NCBI GenBank assembly: GCA_029931535.1
Contig: JAQPZY010000384.1
Span: 1 to 64,000, forward strand
Source: Margaritifera margaritifera
Lineage: Eukaryota > Mollusca > Bivalvia > Unionida > Margaritiferidae
Length of the DNA stretch: 64,000 nt
Direction of reading: 5' to 3'
Part shown: one piece after another, positions 13,186-25,420 of the stretch
How positions within the stretch are numbered: position 1 is the stretch's first letter
Layout: each line of letters begins with the position of its first letter
Made by a program: the position numbers and the translations under genes
The notes under the pieces: model-generated
Database searches by the model: none
Seen by the model: the letters and a program-made list of their open reading frames with translations, nothing else
What the model was told of the DNA's origin: nothing

Positions 13186-13200
13186 CTTTATGAGGGGAGG
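13186..13200 (+). promoter_or_regulatory. Polypurine tract of decayed Gypsy copy
   Basis: TATGAGGGGAGG directly precedes the TG start of the 3' LTR, matching the tract of the intact element. In retroelements this primes plus-strand DNA synthesis. Confidence 0.85.
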
Positions 13201-13201
13201 T

Positions 13202-13277
<76 letters not shown>

Positions 13278-13953
13278 ACAATGTGTGATTAATTCTAAGT
13301 TGTACTTTAATCAGAGTATGGTCATTTTATAAACAACATGTTTACATAGCATTTGAGTTCAAGGCCGGTATTGTTGGCATGTTGAATGTCATTTATATGT
13401 CTTTAATGTGAGAACAGTCAGGTCATAAAGTATTTTTTTATTAGAATTACTCATATTCTGCTGTGGCATAAGTCTTGCAGGTAAACTGTATTTATATACA
13501 GATTTTGGTAAACAATTTCATTCCTGTTCTAGAATTCATATTAGTAATCATAGTTTACAGTTATGTTGAAATCAGATATAATTCAGAGAGAGGAAATATT
13601 TATCTAAAATATTCATTGGAAATATTAAAGTGCTCATAAACTTAAAGATTTTTTGGGATTTAGTTGAGTTCATTAAAAACATTTCGGATTACATCATTGT
13701 AGTGCATCAGGACATTCAAGACTTGTGGTACATCAAGACATTTAAGGCTTTTGGAATTCATTTGGAACATTCTACATGTTTGGACTTGTGATTAGGACAC
13801 TTAGGATTATTTGGAGTTTAATTCACGCTATTGTAAGTGTTTATTGAGTTTTCACTTTAATTGTCTAGAAATAAATTGCTTGTTTATTTTATTTGATTTT
13901 ATTGGTTTCACTTCCTTTCTGCTATATATTTTTGAAACCATAGAGTCGGAACA
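13201..13953 (+). repeat. 3' LTR of decayed Gypsy copy
   Basis: Begins TGTGAT and ends GGAACA. It is similar along its length to the reverse complement of the LTRs at 56254-57012 and 62144-62902; shared blocks include GACTTGTGATTAGGACACTTAGGA and AATAAATTGCTTGTT. An (AT)n tract of about 70 bases (13205-13273) has expanded just inside its 5' end. Confidence 0.92.
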
Positions 13954-14674
13954 AGATATTAAACTACGGTAAGAAGCCACATTGTAGAGAAGTTGTGTTT
14001 CCATGTCCAACAGAGCGAAAAGAACTTAATATAGGATGCCTTCTATTCTGTGACCATTGGATACCAAGCTATTCACTTTTCTTATAAAATACCTAAACAA
14101 ATCACGACGAATTCTGTTGTTTTTGTGTATATGTTCTTAAGTTTAGTGTGGATTTTATATAACTCTAGAGATCTGTAAACTTTTAGGTTTATGAACAGCT
14201 ATTGTTAATGCGCATGTACACCCATGCATATATACTTTAATATCACACGAAAACAATTAACATTAGTTATATTTGTTTAGTATTTCTTGCGACTTATAGT
14301 GATCTCTCATCACAATGACGTATTCTATTCCCGGTGACTTCGTTGTTGTATGGTACATGGTACGGGTCAAAATGGCGTATAGATGATCTGATTCAATTTC
14401 CACATTCTTGCAATAACTTTTGCAATTTTTATCACGTGGTCCTTGTGCTTGTTCTTAGATTTTGGGTCGAAAACTAGTTACTTAATTGCACCAATTTGGC
14501 CAGACGTGCATAGATGAAATTTAAAATCCTGTTTATGTTGATTAACTGGTTGGATTTTCATGCTGTTTTAGATTTGTTAGCAATGTGATATTTGTTTGTT
14601 TGTGTGCGTGTGTGCGTGCGTGCGTGCGTGCGTGTGTGTGCGTGGGAGTTGTAAAGCACCCCAATCTTGGACAT
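13954..14674. other. No gene seen; GT/CG microsatellite near the end
   Basis: Ordinary AT-rich sequence. A TGTG/CGTG-rich microsatellite lies at about 14596-14643. Confidence 0.45.
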
Positions 14675-15335
14675 TAATACGAGGGGTGTTTCAAAAGTTT
14701 TAAATATTTTGTTATAACTGCTTTGTTTCTTTGAACCTAAAAATAAATGTAATGCCGATCGGTTGACAAAATAACTTTCTATACAATGAGTTGTAGCTGC
14801 ACGTGCAGTGCGCCGGACACCTGCAGATATATGCGTGTGACGTAACATATAGTAATGACAGTGGCGTAAGAAATATCTGAAAAGAACAATTATGCTACTG
14901 TGAAAAGAGCATACTGCGATATTTTTGCCTCCTAAGTGTTTCCAAAATTTGCGGAACACTACTGAACCACTCGTCCGCGCCCCGCTACCTGAGGTATCCA
15001 TTGACTTCATGACAATGCACCGGGTACAAGTCTGCCCTCGTGAAAGACTTTCTGAAATAGCACGATGTCCAAACTTTGCCACATCCTCCATACAGTCCTG
15101 ATTTAACTCCAAGTGAATTTTGGCTGAATCCCTTTATCATAGATTCGCTGTGGATCAGACGATTTGAAAGAGCCATGCGATTGGAAGTTCAGTTTTGCCA
15201 GTGTATGAACAGCATTCCAAAAGGTGAATACAAACTAGCATTTAATAGTTAGATAATCAGACTGAGAAAGTGTTTAGAGGTGCAAAGGGAGTACTTTTAT
15301 AGGATGCACTGACAAACGGCGCAACAATACCAGAG
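14675..15335 (+). mobile_element. Mariner-type DNA transposon relic
   Basis: Begins after a TA with ACGAGGGGTGTTTCAAAAGT, typical of a mariner-family terminal inverted repeat. Further on, frames reading PPYSPDLTPSEFW (about 15082-15120) and IIRLRKCLEVQREYFY (about 15253-15300) match the C-terminal part of mariner transposase, including the third catalytic position of the D,D34D triad region. Stops and frameshifts break the reading frame, and the N-terminal DNA-binding half is missing. I could not find the matching right-hand terminal repeat. The 184-residue minus-strand ORF over this region is its antisense shadow. Confidence 0.8.
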
Positions 15336-15888
15336 TTGCCCAGTTCAAATAATAGGCACTCGGTCGTTCGGTCGTATTACTCAACTTTGATTTCGTACAA
15401 ATTGAGAACCTGTGAGCAAAAGAGCAATTAAGGGAAAATAAAGATCTTCATTTCTCAGATTTAACAAACGTGTGTATTTGCCTGATTGCGTGCGTGAGTG
15501 CGCGCACGCGTCTTTGTGAGTCTTGTGCACAAATTGACAGTTCTTGTTGCATATGCGCACAATTTGGCGCATATTGGCGTGTTGAAGTTTATTTGCCGTT
15601 TGGCTCTTATTTTATTATTCACTGTAAAATTAAGTTCTTCTACCTTTTTGTTTAAAAAAATTGATCTTCCCCATCCCTCAACAGCTTTTCGGTAAAGTAG
15701 CATATTTTAATAATGCACGCGAATCATTAGTAGACAGACCCCCAAATGAACTGTTCAGAATATTTCTACACGTAACGTTGCATTGAAAATGAACAGTAGA
15801 AGAGGTGAAAAACGGTCGTTTGCGTCAAACCTAATATAAAAATTGCTTAAACACTTGTCAAATTTGGATTTATTAAATTATTCGGGAG

Positions 15889-16047
15889 CATGAAATAATC
15901 AACGAGATACAATCGGAGATTAATTTAACCGCTGATAATGCTGTTTTGGCCATGCACCCTGAAGTACGTCGCCTAGACTGGCAGAACAAAAATAGTAAAT
16001 GGAAGGTGGTTAAACAAGCTTATCAGTTGCAGAGGTCTCAATGCCAT
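15889..16047 (+). CDS. Possible isolated exon, unknown protein
   Basis: An open stretch of 53 codons reads like real protein: charged and mixed in composition, including LTADNAVLAMHPEVRRLDW and SKWKVVKQAYQ. It ends at a good donor (CAT|GTATGT). The upstream AG has a poor pyrimidine tract. No partner exon was found and I do not recognise the family. It could be an exon of a host gene, or a fragment left by duplication. Confidence 0.3.
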
Positions 16048-17136
16048 GTATGTCTCGTAGTTTTCATAAGCACTAATTTTTTTGTCTGACATTTTGTTGA
16101 TAATTCTTCCCGTTTTTATATAATCTTTTTATTATCGGACTTAAATAGTATGCGTCTTTTTTCTGAGTAATCTAGAGCAAAGGGTTGTTGCCGTTAACAT
16201 TTACGGGGCACGAGCTCGTTTGTGTATTTATTGATGTATATATTTGCTAAGAACAATTAGGTCAACAGCTGAGTGCCCATCTATAAGAGCTAACAGCTTA
16301 GAATCTGCTACACGACGTTACCCTTGCGTATGTAAATTTACTGTTTGGCACTTACGTTTAATGCTTTTGTATTATGTATCAGATTGGGAATAAACAACGT
16401 ACGTAATTCATATTACGATAAATGAAAACATATTTAATTAGATCCAATGCGATGTATTATTAATGAAATATTTGTTTCTCGCTTGAAGGACTATTACACT
16501 GGTTTGATGGACTATTTCCGTCGTGTAGTATGAATCACCATGTATACACATCGGGGGATATAACGTTAAACAAACGCAGGGAATTAATTTGTCGAAATAT
16601 TTTCGTCCTTTTTCTCAAGTCAGTACACTAAAATACAGTTACGACACACCTTACGTGACAGTGATCTTTCTTGGCTTTTGCGTGGAATGCTATAGAACTG
16701 GATCCAGTAACTATCGTGTCAAGCACTAGTAACTAAATCCAATGTTTTTCTCACACACAACCAGGCTAAAAAATTTGACTGCTCATAGTCTTTTCTTTTT
16801 CTTTTTGTCTGTTTTGTAACTTGTTTAAAATGAGATTGAGCTTACATGACTATTTTTACGTTCAACCCTGGTGTTTCAATAGTATGTTTCATTCAATGAA
16901 CAAGAATCGCAACATTTGGAAATAACACTTGCAGCCTTTTACCGGTCAACAGGCAAAAAATAAAAAATAAAAAGCAAGAAAAAAACCTCAAAAAAATCTA
17001 ACTAATTACTGGACAAAATTGTTAGCTTTTTTATACATTTATTGAGTTTTACAAATGTCAACGAATATATTCTTAAAAATGCATAGTGTTGTTTGTGTGA
17101 ATTTCATAAAATCAATATCTGTAAGATTCATGCTGC

Positions 17137-17248
<112 letters not shown>

Positions 17249-17639
17249 CTGGCGCAAAGCGTTTTCGAGAACTATGGGCCCTATTTTCTAGGCAAGCGAC
17301 ACATACAAATAACAAATACACACGCAAAAAAGTAAACAAAAATCTACTTACAAAATGTTTTGTTATTGAAACAGAAATCAACGAACGTAATATTCATGTA
17401 TCCTAAAAGAGCAGAAAACTGTTTACTTTGAGCTATTTACATTTTGGCAAATGAGGTATTTCAAATTGGCAAGACTACTCTTTTGTGTTTAACTTGCCTG
17501 CAGGTGACCTATTTCAGTGACGGAGACAAAGGAAAGGTAACAGGTTAAGGCAATGATGCCGATGCATGACCACCCAATGTTTTGTCCCGGATAACATTTA
17601 TTGTACAGTCATAATCCATTGATTAGAGATTACGTGCGT

Positions 17640-18400
17640 CCAAAATTAAGAATGATATGATACGTGTCCATGTATTTGCGTTTAATGCCACTTCAGCACA
17701 ATAATGGCTATATGGTGCCATTTAAAAGTTCAAAAAATATAAAAAGCAAGAACTACACAAAAATCCTAGTGAAGTAAATCTTTAAAACAAATGTGAACAA
17801 GAAGAGAGAAACGGTTTTCTAACGTGGTTCCAAAATCAGGACGAATGGTATCTTTTCAGTATTTTCCGTTGTTTCGTACTGTAAATGATCGTCCTGATTG
17901 TTCATTCTCGCCTTTCTATGGTACCATCCAAAAATTTTGGTCACAGTTCTGCTTGACTAGGTATTGAGACAATTTTATAGGTTTTTTTTTTCTTCTTCGT
18001 TTTTCGGATGCCTCTTCGTCAGAGCAGATACTTCACACTCTCTGCGCCAGGCTAAGGGATGTTTTCTGAATGCAATGTGGCAGCTAGATAGGAACAAGTA
18101 TTGATGCTTGTATGTTGGCTTGGAGTATACATCCATGTGCTTGTTGCAATGACTTGTGTCTTTTTGTTAAAAAAACGCACGGTGTGGATTTGATATGTCT
18201 GCCTTGAACCTAACTGAATAATGTAATTGGTTTACTTTATGAATAAAATTGTCTAGCTCTTCGTTTCCGCGGTGCCACTGTATTTTAATGTTGTCAATCA
18301 GTTTGCCTACGAAAATATTGTGCATACGAGAGGTCTTTGTGCCTATTGCAGTGCCATTAGTTTGCAGATTGTGGTTCTGCTGAATTCAAAATTTATTAGT
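17640..18400 (-). mobile_element. Penelope-like element relic, copy A (reverse transcriptase)
   Basis: On the minus strand, about 18168-18375 reads without stops through TNGTAIGTKTSRMHN, then LIDNIKIQWHRGNEELDNF and LHYSVRFKADIS. These resemble Penelope-like reverse transcriptases (GTAMGT...AN motif, then IDDIF..W.G..EEL.NF). Sequence between the two motif blocks has been deleted. Downstream, near 18010-18040, is TGACGAAGAGGCATCC, which resembles the 3' regions of such elements. The block at 17640-17770 (CAGCACAATA-TGG-GCC-TTTAAA) is shared with copy B at 41030-41150 and is probably the common 3' end. No endonuclease part is visible in this copy. Confidence 0.65.
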
Positions 18401-18914
18401 TTTAGTACTAGTTTCAAAAGATTTACAAGACAGCATGCTGGTGGTTTCAGCAAGTGTCTTGCTTGTCATGTTCGCTCTCGTCTGCTGTTATTCCTTCATT
18501 ATGTGGTATATTGGTGTATAGGGAAGTTGCAACTTCTGATACAAGTAAAGTATTGGGTAGTAAAGTTTCACTGTTTTTACTTTTAATCATGAACTCGGTT
18601 GTGTACTGAAAATAAGAGGGGAGTGTTGAGATATGGAGTCTCGCGTGAAAGTCGAGGTATTTAGAAATATTCTATATTCGTTCATTTAAATGAAAAGTCA
18701 TGAATTCTTCATATTTTTCACTACAAAAAGAGTATGAAAAAAATAATTGCTGGCACAGTGCTATGCAATAAGCGGACATACTGAGCACGTAGGAGTATAT
18801 ATCTAAGATTCACTCGCCTGCGATTGTTAATGTAGGGATGAAACAAATATGAAATGCATAGTCTATATGCAGTTCCTTTGATCAGGCAACAGTGCACAAT
18901 ATGTTTCTTTGTTC

Positions 18915-19030
18915 ACTGCATGCCCCAAACTTGTAGTGCTTTAAATGATTAAGCCCCAAACTGGCAGTTGCAGATTCAACCCCGCAAGACGCCGATAGTT
19001 TTGTAGCGCCTTTTGAAACAGCTAGTTTGT
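18915..19030 (+). repeat. Possible tRNA-derived SINE fragment
   Basis: GATTCAACCCC (near 18973) fits a pol III B box, and the region 40-60 bases upstream is loosely A-box-like. No clear tail or second copy was seen, so this is tentative. Confidence 0.2.
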
Positions 19031-19189
19031 TTCAAAATCAATAACAGCAACAACAACAAGACATCATACAAGTTAAATATCCGAGACTAGTATTCAATTG
19101 ACCATGTGTTTTCCCATTTCCTTTGTGAAGGATGAGATTTTAAGCCCATGCATGTATCTCCAAAAAACACTTTCCTAGATTATGCTTTT

Positions 19190-20200
19190 GTGAGATGGAT
19201 GAGGAGAGTTGCAACATATTTCGTTGTGTCAAACAAATCTTAGATGTTAGAACCGATATCCGTCAAGTTTCTAGCACCCCAGGTTCAGACATTATGCTTC
19301 GGAAAGTACTTGAGCTTTTGGCACTAGACAACCAAAAATTCTGCTCACATCGGTTTCCTCAAAATATTGTGCTCCACGTTTTACCAACAGCTTCGTAAAC
19401 TGGATAAAAAAATCCAGTCATTTCTCAGATGACTGGTCCATTCTTGGAAAACGGTAAGTATACACACGTCATGGACAAAACATAAAAAAACATATATCAG
19501 TGCTAAATAAATGGAACACTTGCGTCTAATTCACACTGAGATCCAGTTCACCTGTCTAAGCCATACTGTCCTACAGGTCTACATACATTCAGCCCAGAAA
19601 AGAGATCTTAATTTTTTCTGAAACCTTACACTATTGGAACAGTGAATTTCAAATTCTTGAGCACTACGCTCAAATAAATCTCTTGAAAAAATAAATTAAA
19701 GAGTACCATGATCATGTCGTGTTACAGATTCAACGCAGACTTTCAACCCTATATGGCCAAGTAATGGCGGAACTTCATCAATTTGCAGATACATCGCAAG
19801 CAAAGTGCTCAAAATGCCGTTTAAACATGGGTAAAGGAATGGAACCATTTTACTCAAACTGATCACATAGTGTGGAAGGCATGATATATTTATTTCAATC
19901 AACACTACCGGCATGTCCTCGTCAGCAAATCTTACAAAGTTTGTGGTCTATTTTCAGAATGACATCCCGCAATATAATTCTGTTTACGGGATCCCCAGAC
20001 GAGCAACAGGGTCTAATCAATGCATGTCAAAAATGGTCCAACAATTTTCATTGCTCGGTGAAACAGAACATTAAAGATTTATTTCAGTTGCAATCAACTA
20101 CTGATACTTTTCAAAATTTAAAAAAGATAAAGTTATTTCGGTAAATCAATGGAAAAGTTATATCCCTTTTTGGGCTATCCAGAACTTAAAGAATATGACA
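19190..20200 (+). pseudogene. Exon-like degenerate coding sequence, family not recognised
   Basis: Several open segments look protein-derived but sit in different frames: 19195-19398; a segment containing DDWSILGKR before a GTAAGT donor near 19454; 19728-19862 after a TTACAG acceptor, containing a CxxC (SQAKCSKCRLNMGKG); and 19872-20144, containing LPACPRQQILQSLWSIF and WSNNFHCSVKQNIKDLF. Each is interrupted by a stop or frameshift. Nothing here matches a family I can name. It may be a decayed host gene or a multi-exon gene I have not assembled correctly. Confidence 0.3.
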
Positions 20201-20394
20201 GCACATGAACGGAACTGCTTTGACCATTGAATAATTGGGGAAAAAAATCATTCTTTATTTTGCGATGCATTTTATTGTAGTTGTGAAACTAGTGAGATGG
20301 AAGGGTACATGTAAAGTCAAGGTTTGATTCAGCCAGAAACGGAACCAGGACCCCAGTAGGTTTGATTAGCTGTTAAAATGTATGCTTTTACAAA

Positions 20395-20651
20395 CCATTA
20401 GACAGTCATGTAACAGGCAAACTGACATATAGGCTTATATTACTTTCCTAACTGACAAAGGTATTAACTGCACGGAAAAATATACTGAGAGACATATATG
20501 ACTCGAAATGAAGTTTTTAGATTTATGAGGGATGTAAATTGATCTATTTCTATTTACTCCTTTTAGTAGCTGAGACATAATATTTGTTTTGCAAGCTTCA
20601 TGTTATTCATGCAAATATATTCAGAGGCTTTTTGCTAGAAGAGCAAGAAAT
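20395..20651. repeat. Dispersed repeat, copy 2 (left part)
   Basis: Similar to 8930-9210. It is separated from its right part (21572-21690) by a 920-bp insertion, which identifies the insertion by comparison with an uninterrupted copy. Confidence 0.7.
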
Positions 20652-21571
20652 TGTTACGGAATTATGTATCATCTTTTAAATTATAATATAGTTTCATTTG
20701 GTTTATGACCTTTGCATTATAATTTATATATTTGTTTTCAGTAGCCAATGCTATTAGTTGTAAAGTACACGGAATGTCAACATAAGTCATTGCTTCTGTC
20801 CAAGAAAATCAATAATTATGTCGGTAAACTTAACACAACATGGGTATCACGTGAGTAGAGTGTGAGTCATAGCGCGTGGCAAAGGTATTAGTCACGACCT
20901 GGTTCCCATGATTCAGTTTAGTGTAAACAACGCGTTGATTTGAAATAAGAATTATAATAGCAATTCGAGTTTGTTTATTTGAAACGCAGTAGATTGAATT
21001 GTTGTAGATCGCAGATTGGGTTTTGTATTTGTTCTTCGCAGTATGGGTATTATAAAACTAGATTTAATCCCTATGTGGGGCATTCCTTATAATTACTTCA
21101 GCTCGTAAAAATCATAGAGGAATTTGTTTATTGTTTGTGATAGTCAGCTTGTGAATTCTTATTTCTAACTAGTACTTTTGGGATTATGTACTATTATTTA
21201 ACAATCTGAACATTATTTAACTCCGTTGGAATTATCGGAAACATTTCAAGAACTTTTGTTATATTCTACATTCACAGGAAGTTACCTGGAATTAATAACA
21301 CTTGGATTTAGAACTGTGATTCTTGTTGACACATAAGGACATTAGTGTCCTCATTTGGAATACCTTTGGACAGTTTCCGGATTAGTGAATTCTATAGAAC
21401 AATGTAGAGATTATTTAAGGAATTTCTACACTGTAAGTTATTTTTAATTCTTTCACTTTGTTTGTTTTAAATATTTTATATTTTAGGAAATTAAATTTGT
21501 ATTTTAAAAATTGTGAAAGCTTGTTTGAGTTTGTCTTTCTTTTGTTACATATTCAACCCCTAGTTGTAACA
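20652..21571 (+). mobile_element. Solo-LTR-like insertion
   Basis: A 920-bp block starts TGTTACGG, ends TTGTAACA, and interrupts the dispersed repeat shared with 8930-9325. The termini resemble those of the Gypsy LTRs in this window (TGTTA...GTAACA). The 3' part has a similar T-rich layout with ACATAAGGACATTAG, but it is clearly a different family. No internal coding region is present, as expected for a solo LTR. The flanks repeat about 10-13 bases (AAGAGCAAGAA / AAGTGCAAGAA), longer than the 4-6 bases usual for Gypsy. Confidence 0.5.
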
Positions 21572-21690
21572 AAGTGCAAGAATAAAATGTCTATGTGTGT
21601 GTGTGGGTGGGGTGGTGTGGATTTGCTAATTAGCACAGTATTTTACTTTAAAGTCTGAATCAAGATTAGGTTGAAATATGTCAACTTTGA
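21572..21690. repeat. Dispersed repeat, copy 2 (right part)
   Basis: Continues the similarity to 9205-9322 (GTGCAAGAATAA, a G-rich patch, then AAAGTCTGAATCAA). Confidence 0.7.
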
Positions 21691-21856
21691 AGGCCCATTG
21701 AACCATTCTCAATTTAAATATTTTGTTTATTTTTTCACACAATCATGCCAATTAATTTACTGATAAATAACCAGATGACTTGGCTCACTAATAGAAACAC
21801 TAACTTTATTGGTAGTATTCATATAGTAAACTCAACATCGACATTTTATTTTCCAG

Positions 21857-21982
21857 TTGAACAAGTCTTTTAATCTCAAGAAGGTGATTCTTTGAGTATA
21901 ACCACTAATATGGCCAAACGTTTAAAGAAGAGTGTAGAAAACACAAGTGTTAAGCGCAGTTAGCCTTGGGATTTTCTACCAT
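21857..21982 (+). pseudogene. ODAD4/TTC25-like cassette copy 0: exon e
   Basis: A 126-bp block lies between a strong acceptor (TTTTCCAG) and a strong donor (GTAAGT). It has the same length and the same phase-1 borders as exon e of copy 1 at 35271-35396. The residues align without gaps: SLS, then four residues, then MAK-x-L occurs in both. Two in-frame stops, TAA at 21871-21873 and TAG at 21961-21963, show it is dead. No exons a-d of this copy were found upstream; that region holds the solo-LTR-like insertion and unrelated sequence. Intact splice signals with a broken reading frame suggest a decayed tandem duplicate. Confidence 0.7.
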
Positions 21983-22856
21983 GTAAGTAATTATATTTTT
22001 TCTCCGCCAAAGGAATCTTAACATTTACCAGATAATTTAAACCCGATGACATGTAACACATATGATGTGATGAACGCATCATAGGACCAGGCCTGGGGAT
22101 CATTAAACTCTGAGTTAGCGTTTTAGATTGTGTTTTTTACTATCAGCCAATCAGTGACGACTTTTCGAAAATAACGTCATTTGTTATTGCTCGAAACATA
22201 ATCTCAATCTCAAACCCAAGCGCAAGAGTTTTATGATTTCCAGGCTAGGATACAATTCGTAAATGTTTGGACATAAGTAATTGTTATTACGGGCAAATTT
22301 AATATTGACTCAACATTTTCATCCAATGGAAAATAGACGTGCCATTGCTGTATAAATTCTCTCCAAAGGATTGTGGTTTTTTTTGGACCCGAGGAAGTGG
22401 AAATATATTCTAGTAAAATTATTCTAGTACAATAGCCTTTGACATCTTGTGGTCTTTAAATAAAATGTAATTATTGCCTTAAGGCTTTAAGGACAGATTA
22501 TGAATCACGGTCATATGTATTACATATAGAGAAACTGACAATTTGAATTAATTAATTTGACAAAGCAAGAAGGAGTGATAGATTAAGGTAGATTTCGACA
22601 CATAGTGAATGAGATCGTTCTAAACAGATTGAACGTTTCCATAAGACTACAATTATATTCCCTCCAGTCACATCGAAAATGTGTTCAATACTTCAAATAC
22701 TAATTTTGCCTATTTACGAAAATTTGCAATACTGCAATGAGGACAAAGTGATTCATTCCACTGAATTCTAAAACAATACGTGGATGCGCCAGGGCATACA
22801 TAATTTGTAATGAAGAACAAGGGGCTCAAGCGGATTTGCTATCGGTGACCTAGTTT

Positions 22857-25420
22857 ACATAAATTTATAATTGCTATTACAATTGGCAAGTTATGCTAGG
22901 TTAAGAGATCTTGATTCCAGAATTTCCTAACCCAATTGGGTTCTATTTAGTCTGGAGATATAGAGAAAGAGTTGATTAGAAAAGTGTATATTGTAATTGA
23001 CAGTAGCAAGGTTCTAATGCAGAATTATCTCCTTTACGGACACCTAAAAGTGCTTAATGTCAGTGAGCTCTAGTCAAATTTTTTATCTAGATCGTTCATG
23101 GGTTTTATGACACGAAAACTCGCTTGCGTTTTTCATGTTTGTAGTAATGGCAGCCCTCAAAGCTAATGTATTTGCAGTAGATTTGTACAATCTGGAATAA
23201 TCTTGATGGTAGAAAGCTTCAAAATAATGCACATTTCACTATTGACTTCCCACGTGATGGTACTTCTCATAGCATGGAGTATGAAAACAGCAAGTCAGGA
23301 GCCAGAAATTGCAAATTAGACTCGGTCTTGGATGAGTACATCATCATTTACATGATAAATTGCAAGCGGATGTTCAAGTAAGCTCACGAAAGTCAGATTA
23401 GAATCTTCCTATGAATACATTATATATGATTCACTTATGCTTTCAGAACGACCAGGAGAATAATATTCCTGTCACACTTCTTCTTAACAAAACAATAGTT
23501 TTGCATTATGTTTCCATGCATATAGTGCTTGTAACGTTTTTTTCAACAACTGTTGTGTAAAAGTTTCTTACCGTTCCCTTTTCCATACTGTTACTGATCG
23601 TTTCATTCACCAATTTGATATTTCCCATTTCCTACCATTCCTAATGTCCATCAGTCGTCTCATCTGTATATTTTCGTACGTTTCAAGAGAGTGTCATAAC
23701 ATGTCGCAAGCTGTAGTTATCGGAATCCGGTTTTCTGCCTTAAATCAACGTTAACAAAGCAACTTCTATAAAAGCAAGTATAACTTGCAGCATTGAAAAC
23801 AACTGTTCAAATCCTTTCTATGTTACCGGGTGAGCGCACCGGTTAGTATCTATCGCAGCGTTTCGCACCATTTTGTACATTCTAAACTGTCTTCGGAATC
23901 GTAGGTCTCGTCTTCTGACTGTTTCTAGCCATTTTCTCTTCCCTTCTAAATCGTTTTTCTACCATTTCCAAAGTTTCACAAGACGTTATAAGTATTATTT
24001 TTTCTCACTACATTTAAAAGAAATGTTTCCTTCCTTTGATATGTATGCCAATATTTATCATTAAGATAAATCGTTGTAGAAGTACTTCGCAAAATAAGAA
24101 AATAAATCAGACTGATCAGTCCAATACATTCAAGCTTAAAATAACCCAAAACTGCACCCATCATAGCTAGATATAATCTGATGAAATTCTCAACGATGGC
24201 TTATATTCGATCTATCTTCATCCTTAGATATAAAGTAGTTCTTGCCTAAAGAAGTTTAGAACACATTGTTGATCATGGTCCTTTATGATAAGATATGAGT
24301 TACTGATTCTTAAAAAAAATTAATTTGATAATATAAGTCAGTAATGAGTTAAATATTCGAAAATGGTATGTGCTCATTCTTAACAGGTTTATTGTTTGCA
24401 ATAATAAGCAATTAAATTATATACAGACGCATAACAAATTAGTGGTAAGAACTCTAAAACTATTATTGAATATTTACGAGACCTTGCAATGCTAGATTCA
24501 TGATCGAGCAACATATCACATTCAATTGTAAAACTATGTTAAATAAAATAACAACTCAGAATTGATACTTTTAGGGTGCATGCAGTTTCTAGCGTACATA
24601 TTGAAGAGCAACAGTTTTAGGCGGACTTGAATTCAATAAATTTTTTCCCGAATATCTAACGAATACATTTAACAGCAATAGACAAGGTATTCTGGGTTAA
24701 AAGATCCTAATTCCCAGATTTTTCCAAACCCAATGAGATTAAAATAAGTTACGAGATTAGAGCAAGAGTCACTTAGACACTTATATACTTTAATTGACAA
24801 TACACATATTTTATGGCAGATTCATATTTTTTGCAAACACCGTGAAGGTTTGCATGTCAGCGAACTCTACATCAAACTTGATCTACATCGGTAATGTGCT
24901 CTTATGCAAGTAATAGATTCAGGAGTTTCTATTTTTAGTATCGACAGCCATCCTTGTGTTTAAGGTCACTGTTTATGCAATCTGGAAAAAATTTGAAGAC
25001 AGAAATCTCCAAAGTTATGCTCATGTCATTGTTAACCACTCACGTGTATATTATTCTCGCAGTCAGATGCCTGAAAATGCAAATACGATATGGCATGCAT
25101 ATACCATCGTTTGCTTGTTATTTTGCATGTTAACAATTGTCACACCAACAACGTCCTAACATTACAATACTTATGTGGCCTGGATGGCTTCAGCACGCCA
25201 TCAGAACAAAACGAGAATATTCTGAATGTTACACATCCTTCAACAAAAGCAATAAGAGTTCATGATGTATCCATCAATAACTATCAGTCTATCCCACTCT
25301 TCTTAATGCAAATATCATCTTTCTTTGATATGTATGCTAATACTAATCATTAATTGGAACCGCGACATAAGCACTGATGGAAATAAGGGAAAAAACAATA
25401 TAGAAGAAAAACAGACTCAA
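22857..25420. repeat. Diverged tandem duplication between cassette copies 0 and 1
   Basis: Blocks in 22857-23290 recur in order at 24660-25080 (for example AGAGATCTTGATTCCAGAAT versus AAGATCCTAATTCCCAGAT, and GCAATCTGGAA). A second block at 24004-24110 recurs at 25310-25420 (TTTGATATGTATGC followed by ATCATTAA). Spacing differs between copies (about 1.8 and 1.3 kb), so indels have accumulated. The second copy has an open frame of about 60 codons after a TTTTTAG near 24937, but the first copy does not. I therefore do not call it a gene. Confidence 0.6.

Noticed and set aside
14558..15112. 184-residue minus-strand ORF
   Set aside because: Antisense to the mariner relic and extended by the GT/CG microsatellite; no family resemblance of its own.
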